Part shown: piece after piece, positions 35,418 to 45,402 of the stretch
Layout: the number at the start of each line of letters is the position of its first letter
Position numbering within the stretch: the stretch's first letter is position 1
DNA from: Shouchella rhizosphaerae
Lineage (GTDB): Bacteria; Bacillota; Bacilli; Bacillales; Bacillaceae_D
Length of the DNA: 64,000 nt
Direction of reading: 5' to 3'
Assembly: GCF_900142675.1 (NCBI RefSeq)
Contig: NZ_FRBS01000004.1
Span: 164,380-228,379 of the forward strand
Notes under the pieces: generated by a model
Database searches by the model: none
The model's input: only the letters and a program-made list of their open reading frames with translations
Told to the model about the DNA's origin: nothing
Position numbers and translations under genes: made by a program

Positions 35418-36899
35418 CTAGTCTTTCTTTCTGAATGCCGACGGCGACATTCCCGTGTATTTTTTAAACTTGCGGTGAAAGTAATCGACATTGGGATAGC
35501 CTACTTTTTCTGCGGCTTCGTATACTTTGCAGCCAGCGCGAAGCAGCTCTTTGCTTTTGTGAATCCGGACTTTATCCAAATACGTGTTAAAATAATCGCC
35601 TGTTTCTTGTTTAAAGCGTTTGCCTAAATAGGCGCTGTTGTAGTTTAAAACAGCAGATATCGTCTCAAGCCGCAAATTCTCGTCATAGCGGCTATCGATC
35701 ATGTCGATCATTTTTTTAACAGCGGTGTCGTTGCTGCGCACGTTCGTATTGGCCGCAAGCTCGTCGCACAAACATCGAAGCACATGCCGTAACTGTAAAA
35801 AGTCTTCCGCTTCTTGAAGCTGTGCCGTGAAACGATAGCCTTTTTGCGCCCATTCTTTTGCCAACACATGGCTAGCGATTAAGCGTTGGATGACGTTCAG
35901 TGCCAATTCACTTGCTTTTGCTTTTAAAGAAGCCTCCTTCATACGCCGGGCAGCGACATCCGCCAAAAAATCGGAGACTGCCTGTTTGGCCGGCTCTTTC
36001 TCGCCAATGTGGAGCGCCAAGTAGGTGCGCTCTTCATAAAACGAAAGCTGCTTTTTCGCTAGTTGCCCGTCTTGGAGCACAGTCGGCAGCTCTGAAATCA
36101 CACTGCCTTTGTCTGCATAAAAGGCTAGTGAAAGGAGGTATTTGGCAGCAGTATAGGAAGCTTGAATCGCAGACAGCTTGCGGACGCACTTCCCTAATGC
36201 CCCATGGCGCATAGGCGCGAGCAAATGAGACGCCCACTGCTGCAACTCGCTTTTCGTTAGCCCCTCTTGAAGATGGCAAATCAATAAGCCAGCGTCCCCG
36301 CCTTTGGCAAAAGGCACAGCGGTGTGGGGAATCTGTTCGGCTAAGTGCTCTAATGCGTCTCTCTCCCCAGCGTGCACCAAAAATATTTGATACCGTGAAG
36401 CAGCAAGACCGAGGCGGGAGATATCCACACTTGGCGGCAGCGGCTTTCCTGCCAACAAGTTGAGCAGAAGGCGTTCTTGCTCAATCCGTACACTTTGCTG
36501 GCGCAGGACATGCGCTTGTTTTCTTTGTTCCAATTTGTGAAAGACGATTTGCAAATGCTCAATAAGCTCATCTTCCTCTAAAGGTTTGAGCAAGTACCCG
36601 TCTACGCCGTGGCCGATCGCCTCTTGGGCGTAGTGAAAGTCGGCATGCCCACTAAGCAATAAGAAAGGGACCGCTTCGTTTTCAGTGCGAATTTGCTTCA
36701 GCAAAGACAGCCCGTCCATTTGTGGCATTCGTATATCTGCGATGACCAAGTCAGGCTTATCGTGTTTGTATTTTTCAAGGGCATCTTTGCCATTGCATGC
36801 TAAGCTAGCCACTTCGAAGCCATAGTGTTCCCAGGGAATTAGATTTTTTACCCCTTCCCGAATCATCCACTCATCATCGGCAATCAACACTTTATACAT
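35418..36899 (-). CDS. yesN: AraC-type response regulator (YesN family)
   Basis: The 493-residue protein has an N-terminal receiver domain with phospho-acceptor Asp55 (LVIADIRMPQMDG), acidic DDEW at 8-11 and Lys in DGYLLKPLEEDE; a middle region of unknown fold; and a C-terminal AraC domain (~390-493; NLRLETISAVLNYNSAYLGKRFKQETG; AAEKVGYPNVDYFHRKFKKYTGMSP). It is activated by the sensor kinase encoded just upstream, with which it overlaps by 8 bases, and probably switches on importer 2 and GH95. Confidence 0.92.
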   Translation of the reverse strand: MYKVLIADDEWMIREGVKNLIPWEHYGFEVASLACNGKDALEKYKHDKPDLVIADIRMPQMDGLSLLKQIRTENEAVPFLLLSGHADFHYAQEAIGHGVDGYLLKPLEEDELIEHLQIVFHKLEQRKQAHVLRQQSVRIEQERLLLNLLAGKPLPPSVDISRLGLAASRYQIFLVHAGERDALEHLAEQIPHTAVPFAKGGDAGLLICHLQEGLTKSELQQWASHLLAPMRHGALGKCVRKLSAIQASYTAAKYLLSLAFYADKGSVISELPTVLQDGQLAKKQLSFYEERTYLALHIGEKEPAKQAVSDFLADVAARRMKEASLKAKASELALNVIQRLIASHVLAKEWAQKGYRFTAQLQEAEDFLQLRHVLRCLCDELAANTNVRSNDTAVKKMIDMIDSRYDENLRLETISAVLNYNSAYLGKRFKQETGDYFNTYLDKVRIHKSKELLRAGCKVYEAAEKVGYPNVDYFHRKFKKYTGMSPSAFRKKD

Positions 36900-38691
36900 A
36901 GCTTCCTTCCTCCTTCGGAATCAAAAAGCGCACCGTTGTCCCCTCTCCTTGGCTGCTGCTAATTAGGAGGCCGTCGGTGCCGTACGTTTGTTTTAAGCGC
37001 TGATGGACATTGCGCAAACCAATCCGGTTTTCCGGCTTTTCGAGAGGATCTTCGATCATTTCCCGGACTTCTTGCTGCCGTTGTGGTCCCATTCCGATCC
37101 CGTTATCGCTCACTTCAATCCATGTCCCATCTTCTGCCTGCTTGATGCGAATGTTCACATAACCATCTGCCTCTTTGGCTTCAAGCCCATGGGAGACGGC
37201 GTTTTCGACGAGCGGTTGGATTGTGAGCGGAATCACAGCAACGTTATCGCTTGTGACAGCATCGTCCATGTCATACGTTAGGCGCTCGCCATAGCGAAAC
37301 GACTGTATCTCTAAATAGCTCCGCACCATTTCCAGTTCCTCCTTTAATGGAATCATGCTGCTGCCGACTTCTAAACTTTTTCGCAATAGCTGTCCTAGGC
37401 GTTTGACTGCCTTCGCAATGTCCGTTTCATTGCTCATATGGGCGCGCATCCGGATCGCCTCCAGCGTATTAAACAAAAAATGGGGATTCATTTGGCTCGC
37501 CATCATTTTAAATTTCATTTCATTTTGCTTCCGTTCAAGGGCTGTTTTCTGTTCATTGGCTTCGAGCAACTGGGCAATCGATTCGTTCAAGTCATCAATC
37601 ATTTTGTTTAACTGCAAAGAAATTTGGCCAATTTCATCTGTTCCATCGAGTGCAACTTTCGTTGTTAAATTGCCTTGTGCCACTTCTTTCATCGTCGCAC
37701 TTAAACGCGAAAGCCTATTCACATAGCCCCATGAAAACCAAACGATCAAAAATAACGAGAACGCAATGCCGAGCCCGGTAACAAGAATGCCAAAATAACT
37801 AAGTTTTTTCGCCGCGCCAACGATATCCTCGGTATGGATGATGGAGACAATCCGCAGTTGGTTTTGGCTTAGCTCGGGAAACAAACTTGTTTCCATCATG
37901 TGAATCGGTTCCCCATTTGCTTGGCCTTCGTAAAATCCATGCTTTCCTTCTCCCCTGTCTGTCACTACGACAAGCTCGTCTAAGTTTTCGCCAATGAATG
38001 ACGGTTCCGACGACGAAATAATGGAATTCTGTTCATCGACAACGACCGTCTGGTGCGTTTCCTGTTGCATAATCGTTTCCAACAGGTCAGGGGCAATTGT
38101 AATAACGAGCAATCCGAATGTGCCGTATTCAATAAAATTAATCCGTTTCATTAAACTTAAATAGTGGCCGCCACCTTGCGTCTCATCTTGCAAATAAAAC
38201 CATTGGTAAAAGCCTACATCCTCTTTTGCGATGGTGTACCAACTAGCCATTTGCGACCCTTCCACTGGTATAAACGTCCAGTTATTCAACAACGTTGGGT
38301 TGTCCACATAAAGGCGGATCGTTTCAATTTCTGGGTGGTTTCCTTTATGGTAGGCAAAATCAGGGTAAGAGCGGTATGCTTGAAAGACAGAAAATGAGTG
38401 TTCGTAGTCGGTGTTGACCAATTCGCTTAACCGTTCATCAAATTGCAAATGATTCGCAACCATAATTGGCCCTTTCAGTACTTCATTGATTCGCTGTTTG
38501 ACACGTTCGACATTCATGTCTGCCTGTTCTTGCGCATCCTTTATGGCATTGGCTTTTAATTCATTGGTTAAAAACAAGCCAACAACGGCAATTGGAATGA
38601 CCACGCTAGACAGGAACATGAGAATAAGCTTATCCCGTATTTTGATTTGATTCAGTTTCGTCGAAACATATTGATGAAAAGCATTCCTCAT
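36892..38691 (-). CDS. yesM: sensor histidine kinase (YesM family)
   Basis: The 599-residue protein starts at ATG 38691 behind AAAGGAG. Layout: membrane helix ~20-42, extracytoplasmic dCache-like sensor to ~300, second helix ~305-330, HAMP domain (GYVNRLSRLSATMKEVAQGNLTTKV), coiled coil, His_kinase region with the phospho-histidine in MASQMNPHFLFNTLEAIRM, and an ATPase domain (N box IQPLVENAVSHGLE; G boxes DNGIGMG and GIGLRNVHQRL). It probably senses a sugar, perhaps through the importer 2 lipoprotein, and phosphorylates the partner regulator. Confidence 0.93.
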   Translation of the reverse strand: MRNAFHQYVSTKLNQIKIRDKLILMFLSSVVIPIAVVGLFLTNELKANAIKDAQEQADMNVERVKQRINEVLKGPIMVANHLQFDERLSELVNTDYEHSFSVFQAYRSYPDFAYHKGNHPEIETIRLYVDNPTLLNNWTFIPVEGSQMASWYTIAKEDVGFYQWFYLQDETQGGGHYLSLMKRINFIEYGTFGLLVITIAPDLLETIMQQETHQTVVVDEQNSIISSSEPSFIGENLDELVVVTDRGEGKHGFYEGQANGEPIHMMETSLFPELSQNQLRIVSIIHTEDIVGAAKKLSYFGILVTGLGIAFSLFLIVWFSWGYVNRLSRLSATMKEVAQGNLTTKVALDGTDEIGQISLQLNKMIDDLNESIAQLLEANEQKTALERKQNEMKFKMMASQMNPHFLFNTLEAIRMRAHMSNETDIAKAVKRLGQLLRKSLEVGSSMIPLKEELEMVRSYLEIQSFRYGERLTYDMDDAVTSDNVAVIPLTIQPLVENAVSHGLEAKEADGYVNIRIKQAEDGTWIEVSDNGIGMGPQRQQEVREMIEDPLEKPENRIGLRNVHQRLKQTYGTDGLLISSSQGEGTTVRFLIPKEEGSYV

Positions 38692-38707
38692 GTTGTCATC
38701 TCCTTTA

Positions 38708-38721
38708 AGCAAACGCTTTCA
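38708..38721 (-). promoter_or_regulatory. cre-like box in the yesM leader
   Basis: TGAAAGCGTTTGCT on the minus strand matches the cre consensus at 12 of 14 positions. It lies just downstream of a perfect -10 TATAAT (38738-38733), in the position for CcpA repression. Confidence 0.5.
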
Positions 38722-38732
38722 ATTGTGCCCTC

Positions 38733-38790
38733 ATTATAACGTATGCCTAAAAAGCCGAATCCGCTATGGTTGTCGATTCTTCGACAACCA
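38733..38790 (-). promoter_or_regulatory. yesMN promoter with upstream 24-base palindrome
   Basis: TATAAT at 38738-38733 serves as -10; no good -35 is present 16-18 bases upstream, which suggests activator dependence. At 38767-38790 stands a perfect inverted repeat, TGGTTGTCGA-TTCT-TCGACAACCA, about 30-50 bases upstream of the -10. Confidence 0.55.
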
Positions 38791-39108
38791 TCAGACTGAT
38801 GAAAACACTTGTCAGACAAAGATGCGAGTAGACCGTAGGAAAATGCCAACGACGACAGAAGCGCCCCGTTTGGCTATCGTTGTTGTTCCTGCGTCTACAT
38901 TCAGTGTAGGACAAAGGCAAGGACAGCATATAGAGAGAAAATCAGTGCAAATTTCATGTTAAAATTATAGGTAACAAAACAATCTGGTTGCTGGAAAACC
39001 TCCATGCCATCAAGACTTTTCCCCGGCCCTCCTGTCGTTTTTTTGCTTTTTTCCCTTTAGCCGCCTCATTGCGCACGGCGGCAATCTCATGTACGATAAT
39101 CCCGATTT
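38791..39108. other. intergenic region between yesM and the divergent GH31 gene
   Basis: No gene or RNA is recognisable. Near its right end, TTGCGC (39069) and TACGAT (39092) with a 17-base spacer form a possible plus-strand promoter for the GH31 gene. The remainder shows nothing I can name. Confidence 0.35.
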
Positions 39109-39122
39109 CGAAAACGCTATCA
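39109..39122 (+). promoter_or_regulatory. cre-like box upstream of the alpha-xylosidase gene
   Basis: CGAAAACGCTATCA fits the cre consensus at 13 of 14 positions, 19 bases before the ATG. Confidence 0.55.
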
Positions 39123-39140
39123 TATAAATGAGGTGAGACG

Positions 39141-41444
39141 ATGAAGTTCAGCAATGGCTGCTGGATGAACCGAGCAGGCTTTGAAATTCGATCTCCGCAA
39201 GAAGTGTATGACATTCGCAAAACAGATTCAGAGGCAACACTGTATGGCCCATTCCAAAAAATCGCCCATCCAGGGATGACGCTTGACGGCGGCATGATGA
39301 CCGTCACTGTATCGGCGCCTATGAATGATGTGATTCGTGTCCGTAGCGTCCACCACGGAGGCGGCGTTGACAAGGGGCCCGATTTCCCTCTATATACGGA
39401 AAAAGCAGACATTACCAGCAAAGAAGACGAACAGTCCTTTTCTTTCCAAAGCGGCGAACTTGTTCTAACGGTCAACAAAAATGATTGGTGCTTCGCTTTT
39501 TCACGAAAAGGCGACTTGGTTACAACAAGCGAAAGGCAATGCTTAAGCCATATTGTCGCTGATAACGGAGCTCCCTTTATGCGGGAACAGCTGTCACTTG
39601 ACGTCGGTGAATATGTATATGGGCTCGGCGAACGGTTTACGCCATTTGTCAAAAACGGCCAGTCTGTTGACATTTGGAACGAAGACGGCGGCACTGGCAG
39701 CGAGCAAGCATACAAAAACATCCCGTTTTACGTGAGCAATAAAGGCTACGGCGTTTTTGTCAACCATCCAGAACGGGTATCTTTTGAAATCGCTTCAGAG
39801 AAAGTATCAAAAGCGCAATTCAGCGTTCCCGGCGAACAGCTTGAGTATTTCATTATTTCGGGTGACACCCTTAAAGATGTGCTCCGCACCTACACAACGC
39901 TCACCGGTAAGCCGCCGCTATTGCCAAAATGGTCATTTGGCCTGTGGCTAAGCACATCGTTTTTGACAAACTATGATGAAAAGACGGTCCATTCGTTTGT
40001 CGACGGCATGCAAGAACGGGACTTGCCCTTTGATGTCTTCCATTTTGACTGCTTATGGATGAAAGAGTTCGAATGGTGCAACTTTCAGTGGGATGAACGG
40101 ACATTTCCAGACCCAAAAGGCATGCTTTCCCGTTTAAAAGAAAAAGGGCTAAACATTTGTGTATGGATCAATCCATACATCGGCCAAAAATCACCGCTAT
40201 TTGCCGAAGCCAAGCAGAAAGGCTACTTGCTAAAGCGCCCTGACGGCAGCGTGTGGCAGTGGGACAAATGGCAGCCTGGCCTTGGCGTAGTTGACTTTAC
40301 AAATGAAGAGGCAAAAACGTGGTATACAGACATGCTGGAAACATTAATTGACATGGGCGTTGATAGCTTTAAAACCGATTTTGGCGAACGAATACCGACG
40401 GACGTCGTTTATGCAAATGGAGCCGACCCTCTGAAAATGCATAACTATTACACGCACCTTTATAACGAAACCGTTTACACATTGCTTGAAAAGCGCCTAG
40501 GAAAAAACAAAGCGGTCCTGTTTGCCCGCTCGGCAACGGTGGGCGGGCAGCAATTTCCAGTCCATTGGGGCGGCGATAGCTTTTCCACATACGCTTCGAT
40601 GGCCGAGACGCTCCGTGGCGGCCTTTCACTTGGACTAGCCGGCTTTGGCTATTGGAGCCACGACATTGGCGGATTTGAGACAGGCTCTACGCCTGATCTG
40701 TACAAGCGCTGGACGCAATTTGGCTTGCTGTCCTCCCATAGCCGTTACCATGGAAGCGGCGATTACAAAGTGCCATGGCTGTATGACGAGGAAGCGGTAG
40801 ATGTCACACGGTCGTTTACGAAATTGAAAAACCGATTAATGCCTTATTTATTTGCCAAAGCCGTCGAAGCAAGCAAAGATGGCGTGCCAATGCTGCGGCC
40901 GATGCTGCTCGAATACCGAGATGACGAAACATGCCACACACTTGACCGCCAATACATGCTTGGCGACCGCCTGCTCGTCGCTCCGATTTTTAATGACACA
41001 GGAAACGTCCGCTATTACGCGCCAGCAGGCAATTGGACCAACCTCCTGACAAACGCGTTCATCGCCGGCGGGAAATGGCATAGCGAACACCACAGTTATG
41101 AAACATTGCCACTGCTCGTCCGCGAAAACACGATTCTCCCTTTCGGTGCAGAAGAGCAAACAGCGGACTATGATTATACCGAAAATGTTGCCTTTCATTT
41201 ATTCGCGATTAGCGATGAAGCAACGTGTACGATCCACGATGAAAACGGGACAGCTGCCGCTTCTGCCCGCGCCTCCAAAACAGGCAACACACTCGCTTTA
41301 AGCGCAAACGGCGTAACAGGAACATGTACTTGGCTGCTGCGCAACGTCGACACCATTCTCTCCATAGACGGCGGGGCGTGGACACCACATGAGCTTGGCG
41401 TCTTAATAGAGGGCGAAGAAGTAAGCGTCACATTGCCTGATTAA
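39141..41444 (+). CDS. xylS: GH31 alpha-xylosidase
   Basis: The 767-residue protein has no signal peptide and starts behind GAGGTG. The GH31 core is clear: VYGLGERFTPFVKNGQSVDIWNEDGG, FDVFHFDCLWMKEFEWCNFQWD (the YicI-like alpha-xylosidase pattern), nucleophile Asp413 in SFKTDFGERIPTD and general acid Asp479 in HWGGDSFSTYASM, then GFGYWSHDIGGFE. It removes alpha-xylosyl units from the non-reducing end of xyloglucan oligosaccharides in the cytoplasm. It is divergent from yesMN and a natural partner of the importer 2/GH95 genes. Confidence 0.94.
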   Translation: MKFSNGCWMNRAGFEIRSPQEVYDIRKTDSEATLYGPFQKIAHPGMTLDGGMMTVTVSAPMNDVIRVRSVHHGGGVDKGPDFPLYTEKADITSKEDEQSFSFQSGELVLTVNKNDWCFAFSRKGDLVTTSERQCLSHIVADNGAPFMREQLSLDVGEYVYGLGERFTPFVKNGQSVDIWNEDGGTGSEQAYKNIPFYVSNKGYGVFVNHPERVSFEIASEKVSKAQFSVPGEQLEYFIISGDTLKDVLRTYTTLTGKPPLLPKWSFGLWLSTSFLTNYDEKTVHSFVDGMQERDLPFDVFHFDCLWMKEFEWCNFQWDERTFPDPKGMLSRLKEKGLNICVWINPYIGQKSPLFAEAKQKGYLLKRPDGSVWQWDKWQPGLGVVDFTNEEAKTWYTDMLETLIDMGVDSFKTDFGERIPTDVVYANGADPLKMHNYYTHLYNETVYTLLEKRLGKNKAVLFARSATVGGQQFPVHWGGDSFSTYASMAETLRGGLSLGLAGFGYWSHDIGGFETGSTPDLYKRWTQFGLLSSHSRYHGSGDYKVPWLYDEEAVDVTRSFTKLKNRLMPYLFAKAVEASKDGVPMLRPMLLEYRDDETCHTLDRQYMLGDRLLVAPIFNDTGNVRYYAPAGNWTNLLTNAFIAGGKWHSEHHSYETLPLLVRENTILPFGAEEQTADYDYTENVAFHLFAISDEATCTIHDENGTAAASARASKTGNTLALSANGVTGTCTWLLRNVDTILSIDGGAWTPHELGVLIEGEEVSVTLPD

Positions 41445-41450
41445 CGTAAG

Positions 41451-41477
41451 AACGGGGCAGCCGTCGCTGCCCCGTTT
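41451..41477. terminator. terminator between GH31 and MFS genes
   Basis: AACGGGGCAGC-CGTC-GCTGCCCCGTT stem, 6 bases after the GH31 stop and facing the convergent MFS gene, which it may also serve. Confidence 0.85.
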
Positions 41478-41549
41478 CAAACTGTCTATTGCGGCTTTCA
41501 CTCTCCTGACTTGTCAGGTTCTCATCAACATTTTTCTCTGTCGTCCTCA

Positions 41550-42773
41550 TCAACCAACTTCACTTATCCGTTCACTGCCACCTTTTCCCGCTTCTGTAAA
41601 CAACCGTTTGCGAAAATGGAAGATGAGAAACATCAACGCTGTCATCACGAGCGCAAACGCGAAGATCACGAGCAGTGTTACTTGTACGGAATAATGATCA
41701 AGCAAGCTTCCTGTTAGACGAGGCAACAGCGCTCCGCCTAGTCCACCCATCGCAATTAACAAGCTCGTTGTCCGGTCTTCAAGCCCTGGCAGCCCTTCAT
41801 TGACAACAAGCAATCCTAACGAAAAGATGCCTCCCATTAGCAACCCTGCGAAAAAGATGACGATAAAACTGATGATGTAATGGGGAGAAATCGCAAACAG
41901 TCCGAGCGTCGCTAACTGGCCAAAAACAGCAAGCAAAAACAAGGTCGCGACGTTTACTTTGCCGACAACAAAGACCATGATCATCCGGCCAATCGTCATC
42001 GCCCCCCAAAAGACGGTAATGCTAAGGGCAAGCACAGACGGGGAAAGGTCAGATGTCATTGCTAAAATTGAAGGCAAATAATTCGGGAACGTCATTTCGA
42101 CGCCAACATAGCAAAAGAAAAAGATCGAGCCAAATAAAACCAATGGCAGCGACGTTTTTGGATAACGAGCCTTTAATGGCCTCTCATCCCCATCAGCACC
42201 GGCAACGGCTTCTTTTGTTAGCAGTGGCTCATGTTCATCAAAACGAAGAAACAGCCATAAACAGAAGCTAACCACCACAGCTGCGCCGACGACCAAAAAC
42301 ACCATATTCCAATTTCCATTTGCAATCAATAGAGCGGAAAGGACGGGCACAGCCAGCGCGCCTACCCCGAAAAACACTTCTGTCAGCACCATAATCGAAG
42401 CCTTTTTTTCCTTCAACTTGCCAATAATTAAACCGGCAAGCACGGTCTCTGTAAGCCCTAACCCTGCACCTCCAAGGGGGATGATGGCAAGCAATACATT
42501 CCAAGGCAGCATCAAGAACAGCGACAATTGCGAGGCTGCAAACAACGCTAACGCCAACAGCAAAACGAGTCTGCGGCCAAGTACCTTTATAACAAGAGGC
42601 GCAAACAACACCCCTACTAAAAATCCAAGAAATTGGTTCATAATTAGCTGTCCGCCATCACGGTAATCAAGCTGATACGCATCCATCATTGGCTCTAGGA
42701 CAGAACCGATAATAATATGGCCAAACCCGGCAAGTAAATATGCCAAACAAGCCATCCATACGAGTTTTCTCAT
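41550..42773 (-). CDS. MFS transporter, probable sugar permease
   Basis: The 407-residue protein has twelve hydrophobic segments with a charged central loop (about residues 175-200, FDEHEPLLTKEAVAGADGDE). Sequence features such as DYRDGGQLIMNQFLGFLVG and the helix pattern resemble the FHS/glucose-mannose permease group (B. subtilis GlcP). The substrate is not readable. It is followed upstream, at 21 bases, by a ROK repressor gene on the same strand, which suggests the repressor and transporter form one sugar-responsive unit. Confidence 0.82.
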   Translation of the reverse strand: MRKLVWMACLAYLLAGFGHIIIGSVLEPMMDAYQLDYRDGGQLIMNQFLGFLVGVLFAPLVIKVLGRRLVLLLALALFAASQLSLFLMLPWNVLLAIIPLGGAGLGLTETVLAGLIIGKLKEKKASIMVLTEVFFGVGALAVPVLSALLIANGNWNMVFLVVGAAVVVSFCLWLFLRFDEHEPLLTKEAVAGADGDERPLKARYPKTSLPLVLFGSIFFFCYVGVEMTFPNYLPSILAMTSDLSPSVLALSITVFWGAMTIGRMIMVFVVGKVNVATLFLLAVFGQLATLGLFAISPHYIISFIVIFFAGLLMGGIFSLGLLVVNEGLPGLEDRTTSLLIAMGGLGGALLPRLTGSLLDHYSVQVTLLVIFAFALVMTALMFLIFHFRKRLFTEAGKGGSERISEVG

Positions 42774-42794
42774 CGTTTCCTCCGATTTCGTCTC

Positions 42795-43787
42795 TCATTC
42801 ATACGCATTTTCTTCTAGTCCTCTTAACACCATCGCCTTTAAGCCTCGCAAAAAATCAGCGCCAAAACCGTCAGATACAATCACTTTCGGCGAGACTGGC
42901 ATCGGGTGATCGTGCTCGTGTGCTTGCCAAGCAGCTAGCAATTCTTCTTTGTTGCAGCGATGTTGGTAAATAATGATTTTGTCAGGGGCAAGCACTGCAT
43001 TAAGCAGTTGCAGCGTGTAGCAAACGAATTCAGTAAAACGCCTGCTTTCAAGCGGCTGGTACCAATCAACGTCGACAGGCAGAAATTTAATTTCTCCCGC
43101 CATCCCGTTTTTGCCTTTAAACAATTTTCCGTCTATATACATGGCTGAACCAGGTGGGCGATGTTCTGGAAAAAAGAGGCCAATGACAGACTCCCCTTCA
43201 TTTGGCGGATATTTTGCACAATAGCCGCTCAAGGCTGCATTAATGTCATTTTCCCACCATACTGGCAAAGCACATCGCTGTTGGATCGTTTCCGTTAACC
43301 TCGCTCCAATTAGTTTTTCATGGCTGCTGACTTTCATTTCTCCGTCCACTTGCTGGCCAGGAATGCCCATTCCAATCATTTTAATCGCCGGATAGGCCGC
43401 TACATATTCATCGACAAGGATACAAATCGCGTCCACATCAAAATTGGCAACTACATGTGTTTGTTTTTTCAAGGCATCGCCGTTTAAGTTAATCACCGAC
43501 ACAAGTACTTCTTCCTTATGCTCATGAAGGATTACCAACAACGCCATGCAAATGTCATAGTTGTAATGATACGTGACTGGCGGACGGCCTCCCGTTGAAT
43601 GAGCTGCCTTTCCTTCGTAAATTTCCCCTATCTGTATAAGCTCTTTTACAAGCGAGGCGATTGTCACAACGCTTAACCCAGTTGCTTCCGCCAATTCCGG
43701 TTTTGTCGCACTTCCTGCTGTCCGCATGGCACGGCGCACATTGCCCAAATTGATTTCTTTGAGCAACTGCGTATGCGCTTTTCCCAT
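42795..43787 (-). CDS. ROK-family transcriptional repressor
   Basis: The 330-residue protein is taken to start at ATG 43787 (MGKAHTQLLKEINLGNVRR) behind GGAGG. Residues ~20-48 are a winged helix-turn-helix (SATKPELAEATGLSVVTIASLVKEL) and the rest a ROK sugar-kinase-like domain (MIGMGIPGQQVDGEM, WENDINAALSGY, AMYIDGKLFKGKNGMAGEI). The usual ROK zinc-binding Cys cluster is not visible, so it is more like XylR/NagC repressors with degenerate kinase sites. It heads the MFS gene and probably binds the palindrome at 43818. Confidence 0.87.
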   Translation of the reverse strand: MGKAHTQLLKEINLGNVRRAMRTAGSATKPELAEATGLSVVTIASLVKELIQIGEIYEGKAAHSTGGRPPVTYHYNYDICMALLVILHEHKEEVLVSVINLNGDALKKQTHVVANFDVDAICILVDEYVAAYPAIKMIGMGIPGQQVDGEMKVSSHEKLIGARLTETIQQRCALPVWWENDINAALSGYCAKYPPNEGESVIGLFFPEHRPPGSAMYIDGKLFKGKNGMAGEIKFLPVDVDWYQPLESRRFTEFVCYTLQLLNAVLAPDKIIIYQHRCNKEELLAAWQAHEHDHPMPVSPKVIVSDGFGADFLRGLKAMVLRGLEENAYE

Positions 43788-43817
43788 AGGCACCTCCATC
43801 CCCACCTTTATAAACTC

Positions 43818-43829
43818 ACTTTATAAAGT
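43818..43829. promoter_or_regulatory. possible ROK operator palindrome
   Basis: ACTTTATAAAGT, a perfect 12-base palindrome, lies 30 bases upstream of the repressor ATG with partly repeated flanks (TTTATAAAC at 43808, GACAAAGTAAGT at 43834). Confidence 0.45.
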
Positions 43830-43879
43830 CATTTGACAAAGTAAGTATGGCTCAGCAAGCACTTGCTGTCAAGACAAAA

Positions 43880-43908
43880 AAAGAGCATAACACTTGGTTA
43901 TGCTCTTT
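43880..43908 (-). terminator. terminator of the selO gene
   Basis: AAAGAGCATAAC-CAAGT-GTTATGCTCTTT read on the minus strand, followed by a run of T; it lies 34 bases after the selO stop. Confidence 0.88.
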
Positions 43909-43941
43909 CTTTAGAACATGGGTAGCACCCTTGTTTTACAC

Positions 43942-45402
43942 TTATGTGCCACAATAGGTCACATAGCCATGTTGGCAACGTTCTGGCACCTCGGCATATC
44001 GTTCTTGCTCTTCGCTGTACGCATAAGGCTCTTTTAATACAGCAATCAATTGTTTCACCAAGCTGTCATCTTCTTCATCGACTGCAGCCGCAAGCGCTTC
44101 TTCGACGCGGTGGTTACGTGGGATAACGGCAGGATTGTTGGTTCGCATCAGCTTCATCGCCTCATCCTTCGTTTGCGCTTGCCTGCTTTGCCGCTGTTGC
44201 CATTGTTCGAGCCACTCGGAAAATTCAGCAGCTCCATTCATCGCCGTTTTTTCTGGTTGGCCTAGTGTTAACAACCGGAATGTATTGGTGTAATCCGCTT
44301 CATGTTCATGCATAAGGCGGAGCAACTTCTCTACAAAGTCCTTGTCACCGTCTTCCGCATTGAATAAGCCTAGCTTTTTGCGCATGCCTGCCAGCCAATT
44401 GCTTACATATTGACCTTTAAAGCCTTCAATCGCTGATTGGGCCATTTCCACCCCTTTAGTTTCATCTTCAGCAAGCAAAGGCACGAGTGTTTCAGCGAAC
44501 CTGGCCAAATTCCAGTTGGCGATTTGCGGCTGGTTGCCGTACGCATACCGCCCTTGCGTATCAATCGAACTAAATACAGTCGCCGGGTCGTAGTTATCCA
44601 TAAAAGCGCATGGCCCGTAATCGATCGTTTCCCCGCTTATCGTCATATTGTCGGTATTCATGACGCCGTGGACAAAGCCAACGAGCTGCCATTGGGAAAT
44701 CAGTTTGGCTTGGCGGGAAATGACTTGTTCCAACAAGGATAAATAAGGATTCTCGCTTTCCGCTAGTTCTGGATAGTGGCGCTTAATCGCATAGTCAGCC
44801 AATGTTTTCACATCGCTTACTTCGCCACGCCCAGCTGCATATTGAAACGTGCCCACACGAAGATGGCTTTTAGCGACACGAGTCAGCACAGCGCCAGGCA
44901 GTTCCGTTTCCCGCCATATTTCTTCTCCTGTAGTTACAACAGCGAGACTTCTAGTTGTCGGAATGCCAAGTGCGTGCATCGCTTCGCTAATCAAAAATTC
45001 CCTTAACATCGGTCCAAGCGCCGCACGGCCGTCGCCGCCACGGGAAAAAGGCGTCCGCCCTGATCCTTTTAACTGGATGTCAAAGCGATTGCCATCAGGC
45101 GTGATTTGCTCGCCAATCAGTAATGCGCGGCCGTCCCCTAACATTGTAAAGTGGCCGAATTGGTGGCCAGCATACGCTTGCGCGAGCGCCTCCCCTCCCT
45201 CAGGGATCACATTGCCAGCAAGGACGGCGACGCCTTCAGGCTGCTGCAACGCTTCCCCATTCAAGCCAAGGGCAGTCGCCAACGGTTCATTAAAGAGGAC
45301 AAGCTTTGGCGACCGCACTGGGTTTGGCTTAAGACGGGCGAAAAACGGCTGTGGAAGACGGGTGTAACTGTTGTCAAAATTCCATTTCGCTTGTTCAGTC
45401 AT
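43942..45402 (-). CDS. selO: protein adenylyltransferase SelO (YdiU family)
   Basis: The 486-residue protein has the SelO pseudokinase pattern: [92 protein letters not shown] and [25 protein letters not shown] with the metal-binding Asn and Asp. SelO transfers AMP to Ser, Thr or Tyr of target proteins, linked to redox control. The C-terminus YCGT puts a Cys third from the end, where animal SelO has selenocysteine. It is a single gene with its own terminator. Confidence 0.95.
   Translation of the reverse strand: MTEQAKWNFDNSYTRLPQPFFARLKPNPVRSPKLVLFNEPLATALGLNGEALQQPEGVAVLAGNVIPEGGEALAQAYAGHQFGHFTMLGDGRALLIGEQITPDGNRFDIQLKGSGRTPFSRGGDGRAALGPMLREFLISEAMHALGIPTTRSLAVVTTGEEIWRETELPGAVLTRVAKSHLRVGTFQYAAGRGEVSDVKTLADYAIKRHYPELAESENPYLSLLEQVISRQAKLISQWQLVGFVHGVMNTDNMTISGETIDYGPCAFMDNYDPATVFSSIDTQGRYAYGNQPQIANWNLARFAETLVPLLAEDETKGVEMAQSAIEGFKGQYVSNWLAGMRKKLGLFNAEDGDKDFVEKLLRLMHEHEADYTNTFRLLTLGQPEKTAMNGAAEFSEWLEQWQQRQSRQAQTKDEAMKLMRTNNPAVIPRNHRVEEALAAAVDEEDDSLVKQLIAVLKEPYAYSEEQERYAEVPERCQHGYVTYCGT

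Noticed and set aside
38954-39721. 255-codon open frame on the minus strand over the start of the alpha-xylosidase gene
   Set aside because: It lies opposite a clear GH31 gene, has low-complexity Ser/Pro/Thr composition typical of antisense frames, and no ribosome site or recognisable domain.
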